Shown here in pieces: positions 1-7,675 of a DNA stretch of 18,817 nt. The translations under genes were made by a program, and so were the position numbers. Below the pieces are notes generated by a model. That model saw nothing but the letters and a program-made list of their open reading frames with translations. It was not told where the DNA came from and made no database searches. The first letter of the stretch is position 1. Each line of letters begins with the position of its first letter. This DNA is from Oscillospiraceae bacterium (lineage in GTDB: Bacteria; Bacillota; Clostridia; Oscillospirales; Ruminococcaceae), in contig JAHHTS010000043.1 in assembly GCA_020024475.1 (NCBI GenBank), positions 1-18,817 on the forward strand. Reading direction: 5' to 3'.

Positions 1-55
1 AACCCCCGACCTGCTGATTACAAATCAGCTGCTCTACCGGCTGAGCTACACCAGC
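1..55 (-). tRNA. tRNA-Thr (anticodon UGU), partial at window edge
   Basis: Read on the minus strand, the sequence starts GCTGGTGTAGCTCAG and runs through a D-arm (GCTCAGCCGGTAGAGC) into an anticodon stem-loop with arms GCTGA and TCAGC around the seven-base loop TTTGTAA. The anticodon is therefore UGU, for threonine. The acceptor 5' strand begins at position 55. The window ends inside the T-arm (GTCGGGGGTT), so about 20 bases of the 3' part are missing. A strong promoter lies 29-57 bases upstream of the mature 5' end. Confidence 0.95.
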
Positions 56-83
56 AAATTGCATTAAATGCGATTGCTTAACT

Positions 84-112
84 AATATATCATAAGAAAA
101 CAGACTTGTCAA
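84..112 (-). promoter_or_regulatory. Promoter of the tRNA-Thr gene
   Basis: On the minus strand there is a perfect -35 box TTGACA (107-112), a 17-base spacer and the -10 box TATATT (84-89), preceded by TGA, which makes an extended -10. The predicted transcription start is near 77, giving a leader of about 22 bases before the mature tRNA 5' end at 55. Confidence 0.8.
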
Positions 113-175
113 CAGTTTTTTTCAATAATTAGAAATTTTTGAATAAATATTTAGTTTGTTCAGAAAAGACTTTAA

Positions 176-203
176 TTGTTTTTTTGTATTTATATGGTAT
201 ACT
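176..203 (+). promoter_or_regulatory. Promoter of the GT-C-like membrane protein gene
   Basis: TTGTTT (176-181), a 16-base spacer and TATACT (198-203) preceded by TGG (extended -10) fit a sigma-A promoter. The predicted start of transcription is near 210. This lies downstream of a possible TTG start at 139, so it argues that translation begins at an internal ATG. Confidence 0.55.
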
Positions 204-237
204 GTTATGTAAAATGTATTCAATTATGGGTAATGAT

Positions 238-2358
238 ATGAAAAATGTGATATACGATTTATATACGGGAGCTAATAGAATTAAAATAGTACTTTGCACT
301 TTGGTTTTTGCAGTTTATGTACGGTTAGTTGTTTATGGCGGCGGAAGCATTTCTGAAATGGCCATAATTTGGAGTTATCTTATCTGCTGTGTTTATGTTC
401 CTGGTCTTTGTCTTAATAGACTTACAAAAGCTGACCATCAGTTTACAGATATTTTGATTGGAATAAATATTCTACTCGGAACAGGATTTTTCTGTGCTGT
501 TTACTGTGTAGCAATGCGACTACATATAAAATGGATTTTGTTTGTATTGCCTATGTCTCTCACCGTGATTTATTTAATATTATCGCCAAAAGAAAAAGAG
601 AAAAAAGCACCTATTTCACCGGATAAATGGCTTTTGATTTTACTGTTTTTTGCCCTTTTGCTTTTGTACACTTTTTCAGGTGTTGTAAAAAATGCATTGC
701 CTTCAAAAGTCGGTGATACGCTATTAAATCCTGATATTCTATGGAATATTGGCAATGCTAATTCATTCACTCTTAGATTTATTCCCGAGGATATAAGATA
801 TTCAGGCGTGCAGCTACATTATCATTATTTAACCGAGCTATTCGCTGGTGCTTTATCTTGGCTTACAGGTATTTCAGCTTACAATATTATTTCTTTTTAT
901 TTGCAACCAGCAGTTTTGATTTGTGTGATTATATGCCTCTATTCGTTTGGTAAATCTTATTTTCAAAATGAAAAAAAGGCATTGTTTTTCACTTTTTCTA
1001 TGTTTTTGTTTGGCTGTGTTAGTATGTGGAATACATTTCTCACCGGACGCAGTCCTCTATGGAATGATAACGCTTATCACATTATTACAAATGTTAATTC
1101 ACAGGCTACCGCTGTCATATTCTTAAGCATTTTTTCAGCTATGTTTATCCAGCTTTTAGATAAAGGATTTAAGCCAAACTTTATGCAGTTTTGCCTTTGG
1201 ATAGCATCGTTTTTCATGCTTTCATTTGCAAAAGGCCCTGTGGCTGCGATTGTGGTGATTGGTGCTGTGCTAACTGTTTTTTGGATATTCCTACAGAGAA
1301 AAACAAATTTTAAGGGACTTATGTGCGTCGCTATAATGGGCGTATTGTTCTATGCGATTTACAGCGTATTTTTTGCCAGTGGTGCGAATACAAGTATGGC
1401 TTTTAACATTTGGGGTACCCTTTCAAAAACGGCGTTTGGTTCATTTTTAGAAAGTCTTATCGGCAATAAGATATTATGGTATTTTGCTCATTTTGCTGTT
1501 ATGGCTATTATGATTATTCTAGTTAGTCCACTTCAAGGTTTTTTATATTATGTTGGGCTTGGAAAAGATATTAAAAATATATTTCATCTAAGTGGTAAAA
1601 AACTGTGGATAAACAGTGTTATTGCAGGTGGTTTTCTAGCATACTTCTTATTTGACCATTATGCAATGAGCCAGGTTTATTTTTTGTTTTTAGCTTTGTT
1701 TTTTATGCACCTTTTCGCTGTGGATACTATTTGGTCGTTGAAAAGTAAAACTGTTAAAAATATAGCTATAGTTTTAGGTGGAATTGCGTTTGTTACAAAC
1801 GCGTTTATCTATACTAATTTAATTGGCTCCGGAACAAGATTTTTAGCCAGAAATTTGGGAATTATAGAAAAATATCCTTATAGCGTAGTGGCGAATTGTG
1901 ATGACCAACTTGCTATGGAATTTTTGAAAAATAACAGTGGAGATAATTCACTTTTCGCAACAAATAGGATTCACGCAAATTTGGCTACTAAAAATGGTGT
2001 TTCTAACATTTATTCTGCGTTTTCTAGTCGTCAGTGCTATATGGAAGGCTATGCTTATGCACTTACAAATATGGGTGTTCCATACTTTGTAGTGGAGCAA
2101 AGAAAAGAGATAAATTCTGCACTGTTTTCACCCGAAACCGATACTAACGAACTAAAAAATCTTTGCGAAAAAACTGGAATAACTCATCTTGTTTATTCAT
2201 CTCAGTTTGAGGGCAGCGATGAGCGTATCAATGAAGTTTTTGATAAAATTTATGACAGTAAAACTGTGAGAATTTATTCTACTGGTGTAAAACCTTTAGA
2301 AAATCATCCTCTTTATCAAGAGGAACTTTCACGGTATGGAGTTAAACCAAAAAAATAA
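238..2358 (+). CDS. Polytopic membrane protein, GT-C glycosyltransferase-like
   Basis: The product has about 706 residues. Many hydrophobic segments fill the first three quarters, and the last ~150 residues form a soluble, probably extracytoplasmic domain. The first large loop carries acidic and histidine residues (SPLWNDNAYH and LHYHYLTELFAG), the usual arrangement in lipid-phosphate-sugar-dependent GT-C transferases, where a loop aspartate acts as base. The tail contains segments such as AFSSRQCYMEGYAYAL that I associate with large uncharacterised GT-C-like proteins of clostridia. Donor and acceptor cannot be inferred. The frame is open back to a TTG at 139, but neither that TTG nor the ATGs at 214, 226 and 238 has a good ribosome binding site. 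I chose 238 because a promoter-like sequence occupies 176-203 and a weak GGGT lies six bases before this ATG; 226 is the main alternative. The gene stands alone and ends at a shared terminator. Confidence 0.72.
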   Translation: MKNVIYDLYTGANRIKIVLCTLVFAVYVRLVVYGGGSISEMAIIWSYLICCVYVPGLCLNRLTKADHQFTDILIGINILLGTGFFCAVYCVAMRLHIKWILFVLPMSLTVIYLILSPKEKEKKAPISPDKWLLILLFFALLLLYTFSGVVKNALPSKVGDTLLNPDILWNIGNANSFTLRFIPEDIRYSGVQLHYHYLTELFAGALSWLTGISAYNIISFYLQPAVLICVIICLYSFGKSYFQNEKKALFFTFSMFLFGCVSMWNTFLTGRSPLWNDNAYHIITNVNSQATAVIFLSIFSAMFIQLLDKGFKPNFMQFCLWIASFFMLSFAKGPVAAIVVIGAVLTVFWIFLQRKTNFKGLMCVAIMGVLFYAIYSVFFASGANTSMAFNIWGTLSKTAFGSFLESLIGNKILWYFAHFAVMAIMIILVSPLQGFLYYVGLGKDIKNIFHLSGKKLWINSVIAGGFLAYFLFDHYAMSQVYFLFLALFFMHLFAVDTIWSLKSKTVKNIAIVLGGIAFVTNAFIYTNLIGSGTRFLARNLGIIEKYPYSVVANCDDQLAMEFLKNNSGDNSLFATNRIHANLATKNGVSNIYSAFSSRQCYMEGYAYALTNMGVPYFVVEQRKEINSALFSPETDTNELKNLCEKTGITHLVYSSQFEGSDERINEVFDKIYDSKTVRIYSTGVKPLENHPLYQEELSRYGVKPKK

Positions 2359-2361
2359 AAT

Positions 2362-2388
2362 AAAAAGCACCCGAAAGGGTGCTTTTTT
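2362..2388. terminator. Bidirectional intrinsic terminator
   Basis: Stem GCACCC (2367-2372) pairs with GGGTGC (2377-2382) around a GAAA tetraloop. It is flanked by AAAAA on the left and TTTTTT on the right, so it can stop transcription from both convergent genes (the membrane protein on + and the M20 hydrolase on -). Confidence 0.9.
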
Positions 2389-2400
2389 GTTAGGTTAAAT

Positions 2401-3705
2401 TTATTTACCCATAATATCTTCCCAGATGCTATCATAATTTTTTGATGTGTAAGGACTGTTAAAATTATCAATAATTTCTTTAGCTTTTGTGCCGTTGTCA
2501 GCCAAAAGGTCAATTATTGTACAAGCCATAATTTTTGCAGGTGCAATAAAAGCTAAATCTTCATCATTTAGACGGAAATTCTTTGTGTGAAATGCATTTT
2601 TGAAACCACCGATTCCGCCTTGAATACAAGGCATAATGGTCATAACATCTCCTACATCAGATGAACCGCCAGATATTTCTGTTTGGTTAGTTGTTTTACA
2701 CTGAGGATAAAGAACTTTTGCATTACTTTCAAACACTTTTGCAAGGTCTAGATTATCGGCAACTGGAAGGTAACCAGGCAAATCGTCAATAACAACTTCA
2801 CAGCCAATTGCATATGCGCAACCTTTAATAGCACGATTAACTTTTGCATTTGCATCTTTTATTGCTTCGATGGTTGCACCACGAACATACATTTCCATTC
2901 TTACATCATCAGGGACAATGTTAACAAGTGTACCACCCTTTGTTATGATTGGATGTATTCTAATACAGTCCTGATCTTTAAGTGTTTCTCTTATTGAGTT
3001 AATAGCCATAAGTGAAAGTGACGCTGCATTAAGTGCGTTGACACCATTCCAAGGTGCCCCACCTGCATGGGCTTCTTTACCAATAAATTTGATGTTCTTA
3101 GCTATGAAACCTACATTTCGTGAAGAACAGTTGATGAAATCTTCTTTTTCAGTTCCGTGAACCATCATAGCCATATCAATATCATCATATGCACCTAAAT
3201 GAATAAGCTCCTGCTTGCCACCTAGATATTTAATTTTCTTTTCATCTATAAGCCCTTTGCGATATTCAATTTCAACACATTCTTCAGCAGGTACTGCGAA
3301 AAATGTAACATTACCAAAATCAATCTCATCTTTTATTGTAGCAAATCCCATCGCTGCTGCAAGCATAGCGGTTATTTGACCAAAGTGCCCACAACAATGA
3401 GCTGCACCTGTAATAGGGTCTGCATCAGGGTGGTCAGGACAAACCACGGCATCAAGTTCGCCCATAATTGCTATATTAGGGCCTTCTGCATTATCTTTAA
3501 GTTTTGCCTTTACTCCTGTTATGCCAATTCCATCTTCGTATTTTAAACCTAGTGCATCAAAAGTCTTTTTAACTGTTTCGTTTGCGAACTTTTCCTTGTA
3601 GCCAAGTTCCGGTCTAGTGTAGATTGAATGACCTATTTCGTATATTTTTTCTCTGTTTGCATCTATTGCGTCACAAACTTTCTTTTTAAGCATTTCTTTA
3701 TCCAT
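2401..3705 (-). CDS. M20-family amidohydrolase / metallopeptidase (AbgB-like)
   Basis: This 434-residue cytoplasmic enzyme has the two-domain M20 layout, with a metal-binding catalytic domain interrupted by a dimerisation domain at about 195-310. Expected metal and catalytic residues are visible: GELDA (82-86), the HCCGH segment with Cys105 and His107, the Glu pair at 141-142, His183 and a C-terminal His373. GSSDVGDV (347-354) matches the pattern I know from AbgB (p-aminobenzoyl-glutamate hydrolase) and related aminoacylases. The family hydrolyses N-acyl or N-aryl amino acids or dipeptides; the substrate is not clear. After CGH the enzyme has FGQ instead of the DGH of typical M20D enzymes. 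Translation starts at an ATG five bases after AAAGGAGG. It is a single-gene transcript with its own promoter and an operator-like palindrome in the leader. Family assignment is confident, exact substrate is not. Confidence 0.9.
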   Translation of the reverse strand: MDKEMLKKKVCDAIDANREKIYEIGHSIYTRPELGYKEKFANETVKKTFDALGLKYEDGIGITGVKAKLKDNAEGPNIAIMGELDAVVCPDHPDADPITGAAHCCGHFGQITAMLAAAMGFATIKDEIDFGNVTFFAVPAEECVEIEYRKGLIDEKKIKYLGGKQELIHLGAYDDIDMAMMVHGTEKEDFINCSSRNVGFIAKNIKFIGKEAHAGGAPWNGVNALNAASLSLMAINSIRETLKDQDCIRIHPIITKGGTLVNIVPDDVRMEMYVRGATIEAIKDANAKVNRAIKGCAYAIGCEVVIDDLPGYLPVADNLDLAKVFESNAKVLYPQCKTTNQTEISGGSSDVGDVMTIMPCIQGGIGGFKNAFHTKNFRLNDEDLAFIAPAKIMACTIIDLLADNGTKAKEIIDNFNSPYTSKNYDSIWEDIMGK

Positions 3706-3724
3706 GATATCCTCCTTTGAAAAT

Positions 3725-3739
3725 ATCGGTTTAACCGAT
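3725..3739. promoter_or_regulatory. Operator-like inverted repeat in the M20 hydrolase leader
   Basis: ATCGGTT-T-AACCGAT is a perfect 7-bp inverted repeat with one central base. It lies between the predicted transcription start (near 3749) and the ribosome binding site of the M20 gene. A repressor bound here would block transcription. As RNA it could instead form only a short, tight hairpin, so a DNA operator is the likelier reading. The binding protein is unknown. Confidence 0.5.
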
Positions 3740-3755
3740 TTAATATGTTAAAATT

Positions 3756-3784
3756 ATTATACTCTTACATATATTAAACTTCAA
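3756..3784 (-). promoter_or_regulatory. Promoter of the M20 hydrolase gene
   Basis: On the minus strand TTGAAG (3779-3784), exactly 17 bases of spacer and a consensus TATAAT (3756-3761). The transcript should start near 3749, giving a leader of about 44 bases. Confidence 0.85.
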
Positions 3785-3798
3785 TATGTATTCACAAG

Positions 3799-3822
3799 AA
3801 AAACATATGTTTTTCACATGTG
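3799..3822. promoter_or_regulatory. Two adjacent palindromes between divergent promoters
   Basis: A perfect 16-bp palindrome AAAAACATATGTTTTT (3799-3814) is followed directly by CACATGTG (3815-3822), itself flanked by TTTT and TAAAA. The pair sits upstream of both the M20 and the apbE promoter -35 regions, a usual place for a regulator binding site. AT-rich palindromes also arise by chance, so this is only a candidate. Confidence 0.35.
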
Positions 3823-3838
3823 TAAAAATAAAATATAG

Positions 3839-3868
3839 TTGTAGCCAAAAGTATTTATATGTTATATA
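3839..3868 (+). promoter_or_regulatory. Probable promoter of the apbE operon
   Basis: TTGTAG (3839-3844) and TATATA (3863-3868) are separated by 18 bases, and TATAAT overlaps at 3865-3870. The AT-rich context makes the exact -10 register uncertain. The start codon lies about 35 bases further on. Confidence 0.5.
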
Positions 3869-3907
3869 ATATAGATTACATAAAAATTTTAATATAAAGG
3901 AAAAAAT

Positions 3908-5011
3908 ATGAAGAAAATAAGTAGCATTATTATGTCTGTTGTTGCTGCAACTTTGATATTTACAGGTTGCACACCAAAATTTGAAAAATATTCTACAATG
4001 ATGATAGGGCCTTTTGATACAGTTATCAGTGTGATAAGTTATCAGCCTAGTCAAGAAGCATTTGATGAAATGGCTCAATTCATTGGTGATAACTATATTT
4101 ATCTTAACAAATTATATAATATTTACGATAGTTATGACGGCATAAACAATATAAAAACAATCAATGACAATGCGGGGGTTAAACCTGTTGAAGTTGAACA
4201 GGAAATAATCGACCTTCTTAAATTTTCAAAAGAATGGTATGAAAAAAGCAATGGAAAAATGAATGTTGCAATGGGCAGCGTTCTTCGTGTTTGGCATGAT
4301 GTTCGTGATGAATACGATGCAAAAAGAGAAAATTTGAAGGATGGAGAAAAAATTGAAATCCAACTACCAGATATTGAACTTCTTAAAGAAAAAGCTAAGC
4401 ACACAGATATAAACTGTATTGAAATAGATGATAAAAATAACACTGTTTTTATCACTGATCCAGAGGTTCAGCTTGATGTAGGGGCAGTTGCAAAAGGTTT
4501 TGCCACAGAAATTATATGCGATAAATTAAATGAAAAATATGATAATTATGCTATTTCGGCAGGTGGAAATGTAAAAACACATGGTCACCCAAAAGATGGA
4601 AGACAGCGCTGGGGTATAGGTATCGAAAATCCTGCTGTTGATGAAAATTTCCAAAAAATAGCTGGTAATATAGATATGGCGTATTTTAATACAGATATGT
4701 CACTTGTATGTTCGGGCGGCTATCAGCGATTTATGGTTATCGAAGGTAAGAGATACCACCATATTGTTGACCCGGTTACACTATATCCGGAAGAAGTTTA
4801 CCAGGGTGTTTCCATAATTTGTGAGGATAGTGGAGTTGCAGATGCACTTTCAACCTCTGTTTTTCTTATGAAACCTGATGAAGCTATGAATTTTATCAAT
4901 GAATTGGATAACGCGGAATGTATACTTGTCGAAATGGACGGCACAGTTCATATTTCACAAGGTGCTAATGCATATCTTGGCAGTGCTGGAGTTGATTCAA
5001 ATACAAAATAA
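3908..5011 (+). CDS. apbE: FAD:protein FMN transferase, ApbE family lipoprotein
   Basis: This 367-residue protein begins with a lipoprotein signal peptide ending in the lipobox FTGC (Cys21), so it is probably anchored to the outer face of the membrane. ApbE signatures are present in order: DTV near 37, LDVGAVAKGFATE (189-201), ISAGGN (216-221), YHHIVDP (283-289) and the metal-binding ADALSTSVF (311-319, with Asp312 and Thr316). The family uses FAD to attach FMN covalently to a threonine of exported flavoproteins such as NqrC/RnfG or FMN-binding-domain reductases. No such target is encoded in this window. The start follows AAAGGA with seven bases of spacing. It is the first gene of a tight operon with a GT-C-like membrane protein (2-base gap) and a Nudix hydrolase. 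Confidence 0.93.
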   Translation: MKKISSIIMSVVAATLIFTGCTPKFEKYSTMMIGPFDTVISVISYQPSQEAFDEMAQFIGDNYIYLNKLYNIYDSYDGINNIKTINDNAGVKPVEVEQEIIDLLKFSKEWYEKSNGKMNVAMGSVLRVWHDVRDEYDAKRENLKDGEKIEIQLPDIELLKEKAKHTDINCIEIDDKNNTVFITDPEVQLDVGAVAKGFATEIICDKLNEKYDNYAISAGGNVKTHGHPKDGRQRWGIGIENPAVDENFQKIAGNIDMAYFNTDMSLVCSGGYQRFMVIEGKRYHHIVDPVTLYPEEVYQGVSIICEDSGVADALSTSVFLMKPDEAMNFINELDNAECILVEMDGTVHISQGANAYLGSAGVDSNTK

Positions 5012-5013
5012 AA

Positions 5014-6666
5014 ATGAAAAATTTAAACGAAAAAATAAATTCATTAAAATGGCTTAATTTAATTGTTTCGATAGCTATTCCGTTTATAACTTGTATAATT
5101 ATTTTGTCGGTTTTCGGAATAAGATATCAAACAAATGACGATGCCACACTTTCAAATATTGCGGCTGGTGCATATGGCGATACAATCCATATGGTTTATG
5201 TGAATGTTCTGTTCTCTGTAATTTTAAGGCCACTATACGCACTTAAAATGGCTAATTGGTATGTAATTGTTCAGCTTTTACTAGTAGTGGTAAGTATATC
5301 TGTGATTGTTCATATACTTATGAAAAGACTAGGTGCTATTCAAGGAATAATCGTCAGCGCAACTATTATGATAGCTTTTGCGGAGCATATTTTTTATTCA
5401 TTTCAGTATACGGAATGTAGTACGATTATATTGACAGCCGGCCTTTTGCTTATAACTGATAATTTAGGTAAAATAGATAAGATGACCTGGATAGGAATTT
5501 TTTTAGCTCTTATGGGAAGTTTAATTCGCTGGCAGAGCTTTTATCTAGTTGGCGGAATGTCCGGTGTGATTTTACTTTATAAATTTTTCTCTATTGACCG
5601 AAAAAAACAAAAGAATGCGATAATCACAATGGCTATCCTTTTTGCTGTGGTTTTTGGAGCTAAATTTGCGGATATTTTAGCCTATCAGATTGATGATGGC
5701 TGGAAAAATTTTGCACAGTACAACAACGCCAGAACACAGTACAGTGATTTCAAGGTTTATCGCCTTGATTCTGATGTAAACTCTTTTGCTGAAATTGGTG
5801 TAAGCGATGTGGATTATGAAATGCTTAATAACTGGGATTTTTATGACCCAGAGCATTTTACTGCAGAATATATTTTAACACTTGCAGATTCTGTACCAAA
5901 TATGAGCTTCATAGAAGCCTTCAAAAAGACAGCACGAACATTAGTGGATATGCTTTCTGGAAAAATGTATGATTATATGTTTTGGGTTGTTGTGGTTATT
6001 GCGTTTTTACATATGCGACCAAACAAGGGCGTTTTTGAGATTATCGGTATAGGTATAGTTTGCGGAATTTTATTGTTTTATCTTATTTATAAAGGAAGGT
6101 TGCCATCTTGGGTTCAAATGAGTTTAATTTGGACTTTTGTTATTTATATATTTTATAGTGTCCCAGATTCAGCTCCGGAATTTTCAAAAAATATGATTAT
6201 TCCACTACTGTCCTTTGTTCTAATTATTTATCTCAGTCGCCCTGCTTATAGTAAATTGATGGTTGATGCACCTAATTATAGAGAATGGTCACATAGCGAA
6301 CAACAATATTTTGATAGTATGAGCGATGACAAGAAAAACTTATATCTTCTCGCCACAGATTCAATAAATGTCGCAGCGGGATTTGATGTTTGGAATCCAC
6401 GCACAGATAATTTTTATTCAAATATAGTGGCCTTCGGTGGATGGCTCAGTCAAGCTCCACATAGGAATGAGGCTTTGCAAAAATATGGTTTGACAAGACC
6501 AATAGTTGATTGTGTCGATAAATCTAATGTGTATTTAGATTATCACAATATCGATTTAGTAAAACGGTATGCACAAAAAGAACTTGGAGTGGAGGTTTTT
6601 GTAATTGAAAGCGAAAAAAATCCATTCACTCCATATCAACTTGTAACCGAGAAAAAAGAGGCGTAA
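5014..6666 (+). CDS. Polytopic membrane protein, GT-C-like, function unknown
   Basis: A 550-residue integral membrane protein with roughly ten or more hydrophobic helices and a C-terminal soluble tail of about 140 residues. After the first helix comes YQTNDDATLSNIAAGAYGD. A conserved-looking NDD motif in the first extracytoplasmic loop is typical of GT-C glycosyltransferases, where it acts on polyprenyl-phosphate sugars. I infer a cell-envelope glycosyl-transfer role, but no substrate can be named and other membrane functions are possible. The ATG comes two bases after the apbE stop and there is no Shine-Dalgarno sequence in the preceding 20 bases, so translation is probably coupled to apbE. 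It is not closely similar in sequence to the other GT-C-like protein at the left of the window. Confidence 0.75.
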   Translation: MKNLNEKINSLKWLNLIVSIAIPFITCIIILSVFGIRYQTNDDATLSNIAAGAYGDTIHMVYVNVLFSVILRPLYALKMANWYVIVQLLLVVVSISVIVHILMKRLGAIQGIIVSATIMIAFAEHIFYSFQYTECSTIILTAGLLLITDNLGKIDKMTWIGIFLALMGSLIRWQSFYLVGGMSGVILLYKFFSIDRKKQKNAIITMAILFAVVFGAKFADILAYQIDDGWKNFAQYNNARTQYSDFKVYRLDSDVNSFAEIGVSDVDYEMLNNWDFYDPEHFTAEYILTLADSVPNMSFIEAFKKTARTLVDMLSGKMYDYMFWVVVVIAFLHMRPNKGVFEIIGIGIVCGILLFYLIYKGRLPSWVQMSLIWTFVIYIFYSVPDSAPEFSKNMIIPLLSFVLIIYLSRPAYSKLMVDAPNYREWSHSEQQYFDSMSDDKKNLYLLATDSINVAAGFDVWNPRTDNFYSNIVAFGGWLSQAPHRNEALQKYGLTRPIVDCVDKSNVYLDYHNIDLVKRYAQKELGVEVFVIESEKNPFTPYQLVTEKKEA

Positions 6667-6667
6667 A

Positions 6668-7204
6668 ATGGCACATTTTGAAAAAACTTTGAATGAAGAA
6701 ACAGTTTTTACCGGTAGAATTTTGACTGTAAAAACAAAAGATGTTATTCTTGAAAATGGAAAAGAGCAAAAAAGAGAAATTGTTTTGCACAATGGTGGTG
6801 CAGCGGTTTTGCCTGTAGATGAAGATGGAAATGTTTTTCTTATAAGACAGTTTCGTTCCCCTTTTGAAACTGAAGTGTTAGAAATTCCAGCCGGAAAACT
6901 CGAAAAAGGCGAAGATCCTTTTGAGGCTGCGAAAAGAGAATTAAGAGAAGAAACTGGTTTTACTGCTAAGCACTACATAAATTTAGGTGAATGTTGGCCT
7001 ACTGTTGGTTTTTGCAGTGAGAAAATTTATATTTATCTTGCTACAGGACTAACACAAGGCAAAACAGATTTTGATGATGATGAGTTTGTTACAACATATA
7101 AATATTCTTTCGAAGATGCTTGGTCGATGTGTATGGACGGCACCATAAAAGATGGTAAAACCCTTGTAGCTATTTTGAAAGCAAAAGAATTGCTTGGAAA
7201 ATAA
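6668..7204 (+). CDS. Nudix hydrolase, ADP-ribose pyrophosphatase type
   Basis: The 178-residue protein has a complete Nudix box: Gly76, Glu82, then REL-REETGF from Arg90 to Phe98, matching GX5EX7REUXEEXGU, with Glu94 and Glu95 as Mg2+ ligands. The N-terminal beta-rich part and the residues before the box (FLIRQFRSP, EIPAGKLEKGED) are those of the NudF/ADP-ribose pyrophosphatase subgroup, which splits ADP-ribose into AMP and ribose 5-phosphate. It is presumably cytoplasmic. AGAGG lies six bases before the ATG, and the gene starts one base after the stop of the membrane-protein gene, so it is the last gene of the apbE operon. Family call is firm; the preferred substrate (ADP-ribose versus other nucleoside diphosphate derivatives) is inferred. 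Confidence 0.92.
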   Translation: MAHFEKTLNEETVFTGRILTVKTKDVILENGKEQKREIVLHNGGAAVLPVDEDGNVFLIRQFRSPFETEVLEIPAGKLEKGEDPFEAAKRELREETGFTAKHYINLGECWPTVGFCSEKIYIYLATGLTQGKTDFDDDEFVTTYKYSFEDAWSMCMDGTIKDGKTLVAILKAKELLGK

Positions 7205-7249
7205 TTATATAATAAATATTGCTTTTCAAAATCTTATTTATAAAAAGTT

Positions 7250-7280
7250 AGGCACTTATCAAAATGATAAGTGCCTTTGT
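7250..7280 (+). terminator. Terminator of the apbE operon
   Basis: A perfect 10-bp stem, GGCACTTATC (7251-7260) with GATAAGTGCC (7266-7275), around the loop AAAAT, extended by an A-T pair. A short T-rich run TTTGTT follows. It lies 46 bases after the Nudix stop codon. Confidence 0.8.
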
Positions 7281-7675
7281 TATGTGGAATTATTCTGCTT
7301 TTATTAAAATATTCATATTTAGAATGTGTTTTGCAAGTTTGATGTGTGTTGTTTGAAACTTAGTGCACAGTTGCCAATTTATTGATTGAAAAACTCAGGA
7401 TATCTTTCTTCTTACAGGCATTCCACATATCTTTCTTCTTACAGGCATTCCACCACGAAACCGTACATAAGCAAAACTATATAACTTTATAGGTGCTGTA
7501 ATCAAATATTGTTGTGATTACAAAGATTATTTTATTATAACATGGTATTATAAACATTTGAATATTTTTTATTTTTTTGAAAATTTACTCATTTTATGTT
7601 TTGTTAATAATATGTTTTGATTATATGCTTTAATAGTTTACTGGAAATTAAATATAAAAATGAAATTTACCAAAT
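7281..7675. other. Non-coding spacer between convergent genes
   Basis: No convincing gene on either strand. The stretch holds the 2 x 27 bp tandem duplication at 7400-7453 and an 8-bp inverted repeat TGTAATCA/TGATTACA (7497-7504 and 7515-7522) with a ten-base loop. On the minus strand a frame of about 40 codons crosses the duplication (it would read YVRFRGGMPVRR), but it has no start codon with a ribosome binding site and ends at a TGA. The rest is AT-rich without recognisable signals. Confidence 0.6.
7400..7453. repeat. Perfect tandem duplication, 2 x 27 bp
   Basis: Positions 7400-7426 and 7427-7453 are identical. Each unit begins ATATCTTTCTTC and ends GGCATTCCAC. The unit length is nine codons, and on the minus strand each copy would read MPVRRKI in one frame. 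Zero divergence suggests a recent duplication. Only two copies exist and there is no spacer between them, so this is not a CRISPR. Confidence 0.9.

Noticed and set aside
7400..7453. Possible CRISPR repeat
   Set aside because: Only two copies with no spacer between them, and no cas genes nearby. It is a simple tandem duplication.
7281..7530. Small protein on the minus strand across the tandem duplication
   Set aside because: The frame of about 40 codons has no start codon with a ribosome binding site, stops at TGA and falls in a spacer between convergent genes.
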